From: LZORAL124-50-18 sp051208045
GTDB lineage: Bacteria > Pseudomonadota > Gammaproteobacteria > Pseudomonadales > Oleiphilaceae
Reading direction: 5' to 3'
Assembly (NCBI GenBank): GCA_051208045.1
Contig: JBPJFY010000001.1
Coordinates: forward strand, 1-64,000
Length of the DNA: 64,000 nucleotides
In this document: positions 7,522 to 15,919 of the stretch, one piece after another
How the letters are laid out: every line of letters begins with the position of its first letter
Numbering within the stretch: position 1 is the first letter of the stretch
Notes under the pieces: generated by a model
What the model was told of the DNA's origin: nothing
What the model saw: only the letters and a program-made list of their open reading frames with translations
Database searches by the model: none
Made by a program: the position numbers and the translations under genes

Positions 7522-8753
7522 TGCGTAAGTTAGTTGAGTGGATAGATGAGCGATTGCCTGTGGTGGATGCTTTCGAGCGTCACATGAGCAAGTATTACGC
7601 GCCCAAAAATTTCAACATGTGGTACTTCTTTGGTTCGTTGTCTCTGCTGGTGTTGGTGAACCAGCTGTTGACAGGAATCTGGCTCACCATGAGCTACAAC
7701 CCAAGTGCCGAAGGGGCTTTTGCGTCCATCGAGTACATCATGCGGGATGTGGAGTATGGGTGGCTGTTGAGATATTTGCACTCTACGGGGGCATCCGCGT
7801 TTTTTGCGGTGGTTTATCTGCATATGTTCCGTGGTTTAATGTACGGCTCCTACCGTAAGCCTCGTGAATTGGTGTGGATTTTTGGCATGACGATTTATTT
7901 GGTCCTCATGGCGGAAGCATTCATGGGATATCTGTTGCCTTGGGGGCAGATGTCGTACTGGGGAGCTCAGGTGATCGTGTCACTCTTTGGGGCAATCCCC
8001 GTCATTGGCGATGATCTGGCGCTGTGGATTCGTGGCGATTACTTGATCTCAGGTATCACGCTGAACCGCTTCTTTGCGCTGCATGTGGTTGCACTTCCCA
8101 TCGTTTTGTTGGCTCTGGTTGTGCTGCACTTGCTGGCATTGCATGAAGTTGGGTCAAATAATCCTGACGGCGTAGAGATCAAAAAGCACAAAGATGAAAA
8201 TGGTATTCCGAAAGACGGTATTCCATTTCACCCCTATTACACCGTTCATGATTTAGTGGGGGTCGTTGTTTTCTTGTTTATCTTCTGTACGGTAGTGTTT
8301 TTCTTCCCGGAAATGGGAGGGTACTTCCTGGAAAAACCCAACTTTGAACCCGCGAATCCGTTGAAAACGCCTGAGCATATTGCACCGGTGTGGTACTTTA
8401 CTCCATTCTATGCCATGTTACGTGCCGTGACTTATCCGCTGTTTGGGGTGGATGCGAAGTTTTGGGGTGTTGTCGTCATGGGTGGCGCGATAGCCATTCT
8501 GTTTGTACTTCCCTGGCTGGATCGTAGTCCAGTCAAGTCAATTCGTTATAAGGGCTGGATGAGCAAGATCTGGTTGCTGGTATTTGTGGTGTCCTTCGTG
8601 ATTTTGGGTGCGTTGGGTGCATTGCCATCTACGCCAGGTAGAACAGTGGTTGCTCAGATTACGACAGTACTTTACTTTGCATTTTTCATTTTGATGCCTT
8701 GGTATACGAAAATGGAAAAAACCAAACCAGAGCCAGAGAGGATAACAGGATGA
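7521..8753 (+). CDS. petB: ubiquinol-cytochrome c reductase cytochrome b subunit
   Basis: A 410-residue integral membrane protein with eight predicted helices carrying the two b hemes and the quinol and quinone sites. Conserved segments include WNFGSL-like WYFFGSLSLL, LRYLHSTGASAFF with heme His, GYLLPWGQMSYWGAQV and RFFALHVVALP with the second heme His. The Qo-site motif is PVWY (in IAPVWYFTPFY) rather than the mitochondrial PEWY; PVWY is the form I know from Pseudomonas-like gammaproteobacteria. It overlaps petA by one base and petC by four, so the three subunits are translationally coupled. Confidence 0.97.
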   Translation: MRKLVEWIDERLPVVDAFERHMSKYYAPKNFNMWYFFGSLSLLVLVNQLLTGIWLTMSYNPSAEGAFASIEYIMRDVEYGWLLRYLHSTGASAFFAVVYLHMFRGLMYGSYRKPRELVWIFGMTIYLVLMAEAFMGYLLPWGQMSYWGAQVIVSLFGAIPVIGDDLALWIRGDYLISGITLNRFFALHVVALPIVLLALVVLHLLALHEVGSNNPDGVEIKKHKDENGIPKDGIPFHPYYTVHDLVGVVVFLFIFCTVVFFFPEMGGYFLEKPNFEPANPLKTPEHIAPVWYFTPFYAMLRAVTYPLFGVDAKFWGVVVMGGAIAILFVLPWLDRSPVKSIRYKGWMSKIWLLVFVVSFVILGALGALPSTPGRTVVAQITTVLYFAFFILMPWYTKMEKTKPEPERITG

Positions 8754-9508
8754 TGAAGAAGGTTATTCAATTACTTGTGCTTTCCCTTGTTTCCAGCATT
8801 GCTTTGGCCGCTGGCGTGAGCGTACCGCTCGATAAGGTAGCTATTGATCTGGAAAACAAACCTTCATTGCAGCGCGGTGCAGCGTTGTTCACCAACTACT
8901 GCATGGGGTGTCACTCTGCAAAATACTCCCGGTATGAGCGTGTGGCGACGGATTTGGGTATTCCGCCTGACGTGTACATGGAGAATCTGGTGTTCAGTAA
9001 TGCCAAAATCGGCGAACACATGAAAATTTCCATGGAGCCTGCTCAGGGGCAGTCGTTTTTCGGCGCAGCCCCACCGGATCTTACGCTCGAGGCGAGATTG
9101 CGCGGTGTAGATTGGTTGTACTCCTATATGCGTGCTTTTTATAAGGATGACTCCAGACCCTATGGTGTCAACAATGCTGTGTTTAAAGATGTGGGTATGC
9201 CCCATGTGTTTGAAGGTCTGCAGGGTTTATGCGCACATAAGCCGGCAATCGGAGCAGAAAAGCAGTTTGATCCTTTAACCGGTGAGTTGGTCGGTGGCAG
9301 CGGCTGTAAAGAGTTCGTTTATGAGGGAAGTTTGAGCGTTGCGGATTATGATAAAGCCGTAACAGACCTGGTGAACTTTCTGGCCTACATGGGTGAGCCC
9401 TCCAAGTTGGAGAGTCATCGCATTGGAACGTATGTGCTTATCTTCCTGGTGTTCTTGTCGATTTTTGTGTTTTTCCTGAATCGTGAATACTGGAAAGACA
9501 TTCATTAA
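8750..9508 (+). CDS. petC: cytochrome c1
   Basis: The heme c subunit of the bc1 complex, 252 residues. A signal peptide (about residues 1-22, ending IALA-AG) is followed by the heme-binding CMGCH (C51, C54, H55). A C-terminal helix (IGTYVLIFLVFLSIFVFF) before NREYWKDIH anchors it in the membrane. I chose the ATG at 8750, which overlaps petB by four bases (ATGA) and has AGAGAGG upstream; a start at 8699 would add 17 residues ahead of the signal peptide. A hairpin terminator follows. Confidence 0.95.
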   Translation: MMKKVIQLLVLSLVSSIALAAGVSVPLDKVAIDLENKPSLQRGAALFTNYCMGCHSAKYSRYERVATDLGIPPDVYMENLVFSNAKIGEHMKISMEPAQGQSFFGAAPPDLTLEARLRGVDWLYSYMRAFYKDDSRPYGVNNAVFKDVGMPHVFEGLQGLCAHKPAIGAEKQFDPLTGELVGGSGCKEFVYEGSLSVADYDKAVTDLVNFLAYMGEPSKLESHRIGTYVLIFLVFLSIFVFFLNREYWKDIH

Positions 9509-9546
9509 TTGCCAATAAACGTTCGCCATTAGAACTGGTATAGAGT

Positions 9547-9583
9547 CACAGCACGCCTTCGGGGTGCTGTGATTGTTTTTTAT
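9547..9583 (+). terminator. petABC terminator
   Basis: CACAGCAC and GTGCTGTG form a stem extended by GCC/GGG around a TTCG-like loop, followed by a T-rich tract (TTGTTTTTTAT). It lies 39 bases after petC. Confidence 0.88.
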
Positions 9584-9606
9584 CTATTGAAAATCGAGGG
9601 AATCAA

Positions 9607-10239
9607 ATGGGAGTAGTGACAAAAAGGTCTTCAATGACTTTTTTCTCTGATGGAAGCAGTCATTACAGCCACCGTGTACGCATCGTATTGGCTGAAAAAG
9701 GTGTGGCTGTGGACGTGATCGATGTTGATCCCAATGAGAAGCCACAAGAGTTGGCCGATTTAAATCCATACAATGATTTACCAACATTGGTAGATCGAGA
9801 GCTCGTGTTGTACGAACCGAACATTATGATGGAATATCTGGATGAGCGGTTCCCGCATCCGCCACTGCTTCCGGTGTATCCGGTGGCGCGTGCTCAAAGC
9901 CGGCTGCTGATGCATAGAATTCAGAAGGACTGGTTTGCTCTCGCGGATAAAGTATTGGCCGGGCTCAATACAGGTGCAGATGTGGAAGCGGATCGAAAAG
10001 TGCTGGGGGAAAGCTTGCTGTCTGCAGCGCCACTGTTTGCTGAGAAGCCGTACTTTATGAGTGATGACTTCACGATAGTGGATTGTTGCGTTGCCCCTCT
10101 GCTTTGGAGAATGCCTCAGTTAGGCATCGAGATTCCTGAGAAAGCGGGCAAGCCACTGCTGAAGTATATGGATCGCCTGTTTGCCAGAGAGTCATTCAAA
10201 GCCAGCCTGAGTGAGTTTGAGCAGGAAATTCGCGGATAA
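9607..10239 (+). CDS. sspA: stringent starvation protein A
   Basis: A 210-residue glutathione S-transferase-like protein that binds RNA polymerase and alters promoter use during stationary phase and starvation. It shows the SspA N-terminus (KRSSMTFFSDGSSHYSHRVR), the thioredoxin-fold ILAEKG and NPYNDLPTLVDRELVLYE segments, and a C-terminal GST helical domain. The family lacks glutathione transferase activity. It lies between the pet terminator and sspB, as in Pseudomonas. Confidence 0.94.
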   Translation: MGVVTKRSSMTFFSDGSSHYSHRVRIVLAEKGVAVDVIDVDPNEKPQELADLNPYNDLPTLVDRELVLYEPNIMMEYLDERFPHPPLLPVYPVARAQSRLLMHRIQKDWFALADKVLAGLNTGADVEADRKVLGESLLSAAPLFAEKPYFMSDDFTIVDCCVAPLLWRMPQLGIEIPEKAGKPLLKYMDRLFARESFKASLSEFEQEIRG

Positions 10240-10269
10240 CGATATTATTTTCCAAAAGGGACAATCGTC

Positions 10270-10671
10270 ATGACCCCAAGCAGACCCTATTTGCTGAGAG
10301 CGTTGAATGAGTGGATCTCGGAAAATATGCTCACGCCTTACATTGTGGTGGATGCCGGTGTGGACGGTGTAGAGGTGCCATCGGACTACGTATCAAATGG
10401 GCAGATTGTACTGAACATCAGTGCGACAGCCGTGAACGGACTTTTAATATCTAATGAGGCCGTTTCATTCAGTGCCAGGTTTGGTGGTGTACCGATGCAG
10501 GTACATGTGCCTGTGCGGGCAGTTATGGCTGTCTATGCGAAGGAAAATGGACAAGGTATGGTTTTTGGTTCCGAACCGGGTGCTCCGGGTCCAGACGATC
10601 CTGGGCCAGAACCCATTGCGAAAGATGTGAAAAAGTCGGATAAAAAGCCGGCGCTAAAGATCGTGAAGTGA
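10270..10671 (+). CDS. sspB: ClpXP protease specificity-enhancing factor
   Basis: A 133-residue adaptor that tethers ssrA-tagged proteins to the ClpXP protease. The N-terminal substrate-binding fold starts with the typical SRPYLLRALNEWI. A beta-rich core (VPSDYVSNGQIVLNIS, AVSFSARFGG, VPVRAVMAVYAKENG) follows. An acidic/Pro-rich flexible linker leads to a Lys-rich tail ending LKIVK, which fits the ClpX-binding tail of the family. It lies 30 bases after sspA and is followed by a terminator. Confidence 0.94.
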   Translation: MTPSRPYLLRALNEWISENMLTPYIVVDAGVDGVEVPSDYVSNGQIVLNISATAVNGLLISNEAVSFSARFGGVPMQVHVPVRAVMAVYAKENGQGMVFGSEPGAPGPDDPGPEPIAKDVKKSDKKPALKIVK

Positions 10672-10674
10672 GGG

Positions 10675-10703
10675 AAAAGCCGAGCAAAAGCTCGGCTTTT
10701 TTT
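10675..10703 (+). terminator. sspAB terminator, possibly bidirectional
   Basis: A perfect 11-bp stem (AAAAGCCGAGC at 10675-10685 with GCTCGGCTTTT at 10690-10700), AAAA loop and T run. It sits between convergent sspB and diaA; its symmetry with flanking A and T runs lets it serve both strands. Confidence 0.9.
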
Positions 10704-11298
10704 ATGGGCTCGGAACGCCAAAGAGTTTGCAATCCATGAGATCCAATAGAATATGCGTGAAGAGCAATTGGAACTCGACGACGCGTGATTTTTTCTTTTC
10801 GTTGAGCGTGATGTTGAAGTCGTTTTCATACGTCAGTGCGGTAAGGTTGCTGCTTTCCGGTCCAGTGATAATTGCGACGTTCATTTCCTTTTCGTGTGCC
10901 GTTTGAACAGCCTGAATCAAGTTGCCGCAGTTGCCATCGACAGAGTAAATCACCAGTAAGTCGCCTGCGTGGCCGAGCACCCTTAATTGGCGGGCTGCGC
11001 TGTCGTTAAAGTGGTTGTTATTCGCAAATTGGCTGACGAGTGTTTGATCATTTGACAGATTGATGGCCGGGAAACCCGGGCGCTCAAGTTCAAAATGATC
11101 CACCATGGCCGTTGTGAGAATTTGGGCGATTGAGCTGCAGGGGCCATTACCAATGGCAAACACCTTCTTATCACTGAGCAGAGTGTCAGTGGTTATCTCT
11201 GCCAGCAGGGCGGCCTGCCGGCTAAGCTCTTCGCCACGATTCATGATGAGTTCCAAATGCTCTCTAATCAGATGGTCAGATCGATCTTTCAATTCCAT
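10702..11298 (-). CDS. diaA: SIS-domain protein, DnaA initiator-associating factor type
   Basis: A 198-residue sugar-isomerase (SIS) fold protein of the GmhA/DiaA group. SIS motifs are visible: KVFAIGNGPCSSIAQ for the phosphosugar loop, then DLLVIYSVDGNCGNLIQAV. In E. coli DiaA binds DnaA and promotes timely initiation. The order rsmI, lpoA, yraN, diaA supports DiaA over the phosphoheptose isomerase GmhA, which is similar in sequence. Part of a minus-strand operon with yraN and lpoA. No dolP-like BON gene is seen next to it. Confidence 0.85.
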   Translation of the reverse strand: MELKDRSDHLIREHLELIMNRGEELSRQAALLAEITTDTLLSDKKVFAIGNGPCSSIAQILTTAMVDHFELERPGFPAINLSNDQTLVSQFANNNHFNDSAARQLRVLGHAGDLLVIYSVDGNCGNLIQAVQTAHEKEMNVAIITGPESSNLTALTYENDFNITLNEKKKSRVVEFQLLFTHILLDLMDCKLFGVPSP

Positions 11299-11337
11299 GT
11301 TTGTCTCTAATCGTGTGTCGTGAGACGCCTGTCCATG

Positions 11338-11709
11338 TCAGTCGTCATATATGGCATTTTGTTGCCAGTTGAACTCAAATTCACCACAGGAGGAAGGGGT
11401 CATGCCAAGTGCATCAATCCGGCATGGAGCATCCCATAAATTGTGTTTGAGCAGATAGTATTTTACGGCCCGGAGCAATTTGCGTTGTTTGCTCGGCGTG
11501 ATCGTTTCGAGCGGGGAGCCGTGCTTGCTGTCCTGTCGATACCGGACTTCGACAAACACCAGGGTTTCCCGCTGCATCATAATGAGATCGATCTCACCAG
11601 CTTTGCAGTGGAAGTTTCTGCAGACAAGGCTCAATCCCTGCTGGGCCAGGTAAGATTCTGCGGCGGCCTCTGCTAAAAATCCTTTTTCTCTCATCATGCG
11701 TCCTGGCAT
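11338..11709 (-). CDS. yraN: YraN family protein (UPF0102)
   Basis: A 123-residue protein with a restriction-endonuclease-like fold. The family motifs GEIDLIM and FVEVRYR, which form the putative E-D-E-x-K type site, are intact. Function is unproven in the family; a nuclease or Holliday-junction role has been suggested from structure. It sits between diaA and lpoA, with only 10 bases to lpoA. The ATG at 11709 could be replaced by the methionines at residues 5-6. Confidence 0.88.
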   Translation of the reverse strand: MPGRMMREKGFLAEAAAESYLAQQGLSLVCRNFHCKAGEIDLIMMQRETLVFVEVRYRQDSKHGSPLETITPSKQRKLLRAVKYYLLKHNLWDAPCRIDALGMTPSSCGEFEFNWQQNAIYDD

Positions 11710-11719
11710 AGGGTTTCAG

Positions 11720-13558
11720 TTAATCAATTTGTGTGATTTGAGCGGCCCCGGAAACAAAGGTCGCCCACTCCATCTTCCGATGAATCTGTCTGTGCTGGGG
11801 TGTGTATAGTGTGCCTGTGTTCCCTGGAATGGCAATGTCCTCAAGCTGCTCAAGCAGAGGGAGACGCGGAGCCAATAGATAGGCGTCAGCACCCAATGCG
11901 ATGAGTCGACTGTAGTTGGATGCCAGCTTTGGCCAGTGGGACTCAGCTTGGTTTTTCAGCGGATTAGAGGTTTGCAGTGCCCAAGGCGTCTCGGTGAAAT
12001 AAATTCCGTCGAGATCCTGATTACGGACAGTATCGGGTTGACCTGCGTAAATGGTAGACAGTGAATATACCGGAAGATCTCCGGCAAAATAAAAGGAGAG
12101 CAGCGGTTTGATCTGTCTGCCATTGACCGGGTCTGCGAGCAACAGGATTGCCTGCAAGTCCTGGCGCCTGCGCGGGGTGAACTCAGGACGCTCTTCGAGT
12201 ATGAGCTGCAGCTCCCATTTGCGCGCTTTGCTTTCGTTCACTTTTAAGCTTTCTTCGATGGTTTTCGTGTGTTCTGATGCTGGGTTGTAGAAGGATTGGT
12301 CGACAATGAGCCCGTTGGCGAGCTGCCAGTCGGACTGGGTTTGTTCGCAGGTACGTCGTCCCCAATTGGAGTCCGGGCAATACAGCATGAGCCGGTGGAG
12401 ACCCTGCGCTTTCAACGTCTGGACGATTTGAGTGACTTCGTCTTCAAAGGCTAAACCAAACTCGAAAAAGTCCTGACGAGGTCCAAACGTGTTTTCGTTG
12501 GCGTAATTAAGCGCCAATGTCCGACGGGTGTAGAAAGGGGCGTTTGCCAATTCTTCCACCCATTGTTTATTGAGCGGGCCAATAACCAGATCAGGCGCTA
12601 GTTCTTCCAGGGTGTTGGCGAGCGTGTAACTGTCTGAGATTGTGCCCGTATCAATCACAGTCAGTTCAGTCTCATTTACCTGTCGATACTCATCCCGGTA
12701 GTAGCTTGCCATGAATCCTTGAAAAACGGCGTTGCCTGCGTTCGCTAGTTTCCCTGTGAGCGGGAGTGCCAGGGCGATATGCTTGGGACGTAAGGAGGGC
12801 AGTTGAGCCATGAGCGTCAGCTCTCCCGGCAGTTTGAGCGCTGCCGGGTGGTCAGGCCATTGAGCCTGCCAGGTGAAGAGGGAAGCTATTTGCGCGTCCA
12901 GGCTAAAAATGTTCAGTCGAATGGCTCTCGCCAATGCGAGCCAGCCGGCGAACTCGTAGGATGGTTCGCCTTCCGGCGCGGTGGTGCTCAGCGCATCCAG
13001 CGGGCTTTGTCTTAAACTTTTCCAAATAGCCTCGTGATTTTCGTCATAGGCGTCACCTGAGAAGAGGTTGGCATTGAGAATTCTCAGTCTGGCAGCACCA
13101 AAATGATCGTTTGATAATGTATAGGCTGAAGCGGTGAGGTCAGTTAATTCAATCTGATCTTCAATGCTGGTTTGGTCCAGCCGGGCTTGCTTGGCTTGCT
13201 CAAGAAGCTGTCTTGCCAGTGTAATGTTGCTCTGGTCTGTGGCCAGAGCAAGGCCGGTGCGGATATAGTCTCTCAGCGCTTGTGGGCTCAGGTGCTGCGG
13301 TGAGATCTGGGTCAGGGTTTCGGTTGCTTCCAGCCATTTTCCCTGAGATATGAAGAGTTTGGTTGCCTCTAAACGGAGCGCCGCGGCGTAGGCCAGTGAG
13401 CCGGATTGATTTGCTTGCTCCAGCAGGTTCTCCGCGTTATCTGTTGTGGTGATTGCGGGTGGCGTGGCGGTTTGACGGGGGGCTTTGGGGGGAGCGGAGG
13501 AACAGGCCGTGAGTGCCAGTGTGGCGCAAAGAAACAGACAAGCATTGAGTCGGCTCAT
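11720..13558 (-). CDS. lpoA: penicillin-binding protein activator LpoA
   Basis: An outer-membrane lipoprotein of 612 residues that in E. coli stimulates PBP1a transpeptidation from outside the peptidoglycan. A lipobox (LTAC, Cys at residue 19) ends a typical signal peptide, followed by a Pro/Thr-rich linker. The N-terminal half is TPR-like helical repeats. The C-terminal half from about HIALALPLTGKLANAGNAV is a periplasmic-binding-protein fold. I chose the ATG at 13558, which gives a proper signal peptide; an upstream start at 13609 adds 17 polar residues. Part of the lpoA-yraN-diaA operon, divergent from rsmI. Confidence 0.9.
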   Translation of the reverse strand: MSRLNACLFLCATLALTACSSAPPKAPRQTATPPAITTTDNAENLLEQANQSGSLAYAAALRLEATKLFISQGKWLEATETLTQISPQHLSPQALRDYIRTGLALATDQSNITLARQLLEQAKQARLDQTSIEDQIELTDLTASAYTLSNDHFGAARLRILNANLFSGDAYDENHEAIWKSLRQSPLDALSTTAPEGEPSYEFAGWLALARAIRLNIFSLDAQIASLFTWQAQWPDHPAALKLPGELTLMAQLPSLRPKHIALALPLTGKLANAGNAVFQGFMASYYRDEYRQVNETELTVIDTGTISDSYTLANTLEELAPDLVIGPLNKQWVEELANAPFYTRRTLALNYANENTFGPRQDFFEFGLAFEDEVTQIVQTLKAQGLHRLMLYCPDSNWGRRTCEQTQSDWQLANGLIVDQSFYNPASEHTKTIEESLKVNESKARKWELQLILEERPEFTPRRRQDLQAILLLADPVNGRQIKPLLSFYFAGDLPVYSLSTIYAGQPDTVRNQDLDGIYFTETPWALQTSNPLKNQAESHWPKLASNYSRLIALGADAYLLAPRLPLLEQLEDIAIPGNTGTLYTPQHRQIHRKMEWATFVSGAAQITQID

Positions 13559-13713
13559 AAGTTGTACTAATCTCCCGAGGTCGGATGTGCTCTTTCCGCG
13601 CTGTGGCAAAAGGGCCCCTGTGAGTGGTTCGTCATGGATTGCTAAAGGATTATACCCGGTTTAGTTCAAATTCTATAATTACAGGTGCGTGTGTGTTAGT
13701 TGATTTTTCTTTA

Positions 13714-14577
13714 ATGGTGCCGGGCGAAAAGGTGGAGCCTGCACTGTATATTGTGGCTTCTCCGATAGGCAATCGTGGGGATATTACGCTTCGTGCCTTA
13801 CAGATACTGGAGTCGGTTCATGCTATTGCGGCGGAAGACACCCGCCATACGCGGCGCTTACTGGAGTCCTATGGTATTCATACGCCGGTGTTTTCCTGTC
13901 ATGAAAACAATGAAGCACAGCGTTTGGATCAGATCGCGTCTCGGATTCGGGAAGGGCAGTCGGTCGCTTTGGTGTCCGACGCCGGGACTCCGCTTATTTC
14001 AGATCCCGGGTATAACCTGGTGAATCAACTGCGAGGTCAGGGAATCGCCATCAAGACGGTGCCGGGCCCCAGTGCAGTGATCGCAGCGCTGTCTATTGCC
14101 GGATTACCCACGGACAGATTCTGTTTTGAGGGCTTTCTGCCGGCGAAATCTGCGGGGCGTAAAACGAGACTTGAAGGGCTGGCGAGCGAAGCGCGCACGC
14201 TGGCATTCTATGAAGCGCCCCACCGTATCGCTGACTTCCTGGCTGATGCCAGTGAGGTGCTCGGCGGAGAGAGAAAAGGCGTGATTGCTCGCGAGTTGAC
14301 CAAGCGGTTTGAGACGGTACTCGAAGGATCCTTAATTCAGTTGTGTGCGGAGGTGTCAGCGGATGAAAACCAGCGCAAGGGTGAATTTGTTGTTTTGATT
14401 GAAGGGCACAAAACGCTGGGAGATGACATACCTGTGGCCGCGAAAGCTTTGTTGATATCGCTGTGTGAACATCTCCCGTTGAAAACGGCGGCGGCCTTAG
14501 TGGCGCAGCATTACGGTGGGAATAAAAAAGCGTTCTATCAACTGGGCCTGACGCTGAAAGATCAAAAACCGAGCTAA
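13714..14577 (+). CDS. rsmI: 16S rRNA (cytidine(1402)-2'-O)-methyltransferase
   Basis: A 287-residue SAM-dependent enzyme that methylates the ribose of C1402 in 16S rRNA. The tetrapyrrole-methylase fold motifs are clear: LYIVASPIGNRGDITLRAL at the N-terminus, AAEDTRHTRRLL, SDAGTPLISDPGYNLV and PGPSAVIAALSIAGLPTDRF. The ATG at 13714 gives the E. coli length (286); an in-frame start at 13624 would add 30 residues with no family counterpart. No clear Shine-Dalgarno precedes 13714. Divergent from lpoA across 155 bases, and followed at once by the rnpB promoter. Confidence 0.93.
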   Translation: MVPGEKVEPALYIVASPIGNRGDITLRALQILESVHAIAAEDTRHTRRLLESYGIHTPVFSCHENNEAQRLDQIASRIREGQSVALVSDAGTPLISDPGYNLVNQLRGQGIAIKTVPGPSAVIAALSIAGLPTDRFCFEGFLPAKSAGRKTRLEGLASEARTLAFYEAPHRIADFLADASEVLGGERKGVIARELTKRFETVLEGSLIQLCAEVSADENQRKGEFVVLIEGHKTLGDDIPVAAKALLISLCEHLPLKTAAALVAQHYGGNKKAFYQLGLTLKDQKPS

Positions 14578-14593
14578 AAATAACCCCGGTGTA

Positions 14594-14622
14594 TTGACGT
14601 TTTCAGGGCAGGCGGGTATTCT
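14594..14622 (+). promoter_or_regulatory. rnpB promoter
   Basis: TTGACG at 14594-14599 and TATTCT at 14617-14622, separated by 17 bases. The predicted start falls at the 5' end of the RNase P RNA helix. It begins 17 bases after the rsmI stop. Confidence 0.8.
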
Positions 14623-14627
14623 GCCGC

Positions 14628-14975
14628 CGAGTTCGTCAGGCAGTCGCCGCTCGCTTTGCGAGGGGAGGAAAGTCCGGGCTCCACAGGGTAGAGTGCCAGG
14701 TAACGCCTGGGGGGCGTGAGCCTACGGAAAGTGCAGCAGAAAGTATACCGCCGAAGTGCCTGAGGGTGCTGGTAAGGGTGAAATGGTGCGGTAAGAGCGC
14801 ACCGCGCAACTGGTAACAGGTGTGGCGATGGAAAACCCCGCTCGGAGCAAGACCAAATAGGAATCCATTGGTGTGACCCGCACTGGATTCGGGTAGGTTG
14901 CTTGAAGCATGTGGTGACGCATGCTCTAGATGAATGACTGTCCTAGACAGAACCCGGCTTATCGACGAACTCGCT
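14628..14975 (+). ncRNA. rnpB: RNase P RNA (type A)
   Basis: The catalytic RNA of ribonuclease P, about 348 bases, which trims tRNA 5' leaders. Conserved signatures are visible: GAGGGGAGGAAAGTCCGGGC near 14661, TGCCAGGTAACGCCTGGGGG, GTGCGGTAAGAGCGCACCGC, GACCAAATAGG, and AGATGAATGACTGTCC with AGAACCCGGCTTA at the end. The terminal helix P1 is closed by CGAGTTCGTC (14628-14637) and GACGAACTCG (14964-14973). The exact ends are set by this helix. Confidence 0.97.
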
Positions 14976-15049
14976 TTTCTCCTTTTCTTGAATAAAAACT
15001 CGCCAGCGTCTAGCTTTAAAGTCATTGGAATCCGTCGGATGACAGCGCT

Positions 15050-15886
15050 ATGTGGTTTCGATTCACAAACAATACGCCTTTCAGTATAAAAGCGTCACTG
15101 TGGTATGTGGTGCTGACCCTTGCTGCCTTCAGTTTACCTGCTGCCGCAGAAAAGTATGTGTTTACCGTAGCGCTTCACCAGGCCGGTGGTCATGAGTACT
15201 TCCCAGAGCTGATTGAGACCGCGATGATGCGCCAGGGACATCAGGTCGAAATCAGAAATCTTGGTAAACTGCCGCAAAAGCGCATTATTGCCTTGTTCGA
15301 GGAGGGGCAGATTTCTCTGGTTTGGCTGGTGCGTAGCCAGCAACGGGACCAAAATTTTACGGTCATCGATTTTCCCTTGACGGGCGGGCTCATTGGACGG
15401 CGTATATTGTTGATTCCCCCCGACCAACAGCATGTGTATGACTCCGTTGATTCATTGGACGCGTTCAGGCGGCTCAAAAAAACTGCTGCGATGGGTAAGG
15501 GCTGGTTTGATGCCAAGGTGTGGGCGGCAAACAAGCTCTTGTATCGTGAACGGGATGGCGACTGGCGTGCGAAAGTCTATGCGCAGGTGGCGGTGAAAAA
15601 CCGCGGTGTGGATTATTTTCCTCGTGGGGCTATGGAAATTCTGGAAGAAGCGCAGGCACACCCGGAGCTCGCGATTGAGCGCAATCTGGTGCTGCAGTAT
15701 GAGCGTGACTTTGTTTTTTATCTGGCGAAAGATGCCGTGCACCTGAAAGCTCCCTTGGAAGATGCGTTAAATGCCGCAGATTCAGCCGGCATTGTCGCTC
15801 AGTTAACTCGAAAGTACTGGCCGGCGGTGTATTCCCAGCTGGCGCTGGAAAAGCGCATCGTCATACCCTTGGTGACGCCTCAGTAG
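15050..15886 (+). CDS. periplasmic substrate-binding-like protein
   Basis: A 278-residue exported protein with a signal peptide (about residues 1-34, ending LPAAA-EKY) and the pattern of a type 2 periplasmic binding protein. It lacks an ABC transporter partner. Instead it lies 33 bases upstream of a hybrid sensor kinase with a periplasmic loop. By analogy with TorT/TorS-like pairs, I infer that it senses a small ligand and presents it to that kinase. Segments such as SLVWLVRSQQRDQ and MEILEEAQAHPELAIE are not diagnostic, and the ligand is unknown. Confidence 0.65.
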   Translation: MWFRFTNNTPFSIKASLWYVVLTLAAFSLPAAAEKYVFTVALHQAGGHEYFPELIETAMMRQGHQVEIRNLGKLPQKRIIALFEEGQISLVWLVRSQQRDQNFTVIDFPLTGGLIGRRILLIPPDQQHVYDSVDSLDAFRRLKKTAAMGKGWFDAKVWAANKLLYRERDGDWRAKVYAQVAVKNRGVDYFPRGAMEILEEAQAHPELAIERNLVLQYERDFVFYLAKDAVHLKAPLEDALNAADSAGIVAQLTRKYWPAVYSQLALEKRIVIPLVTPQ

Positions 15887-15919
15887 ACGCGGGATACACG
15901 CACTGGAGACGGGATAACG

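Noticed and set aside
13559..13713. The divergent lpoA/rsmI region examined for an upstream extension of either gene
   Set aside because: The extra residues give no signal peptide or family match, and the shorter starts give family-typical lengths.
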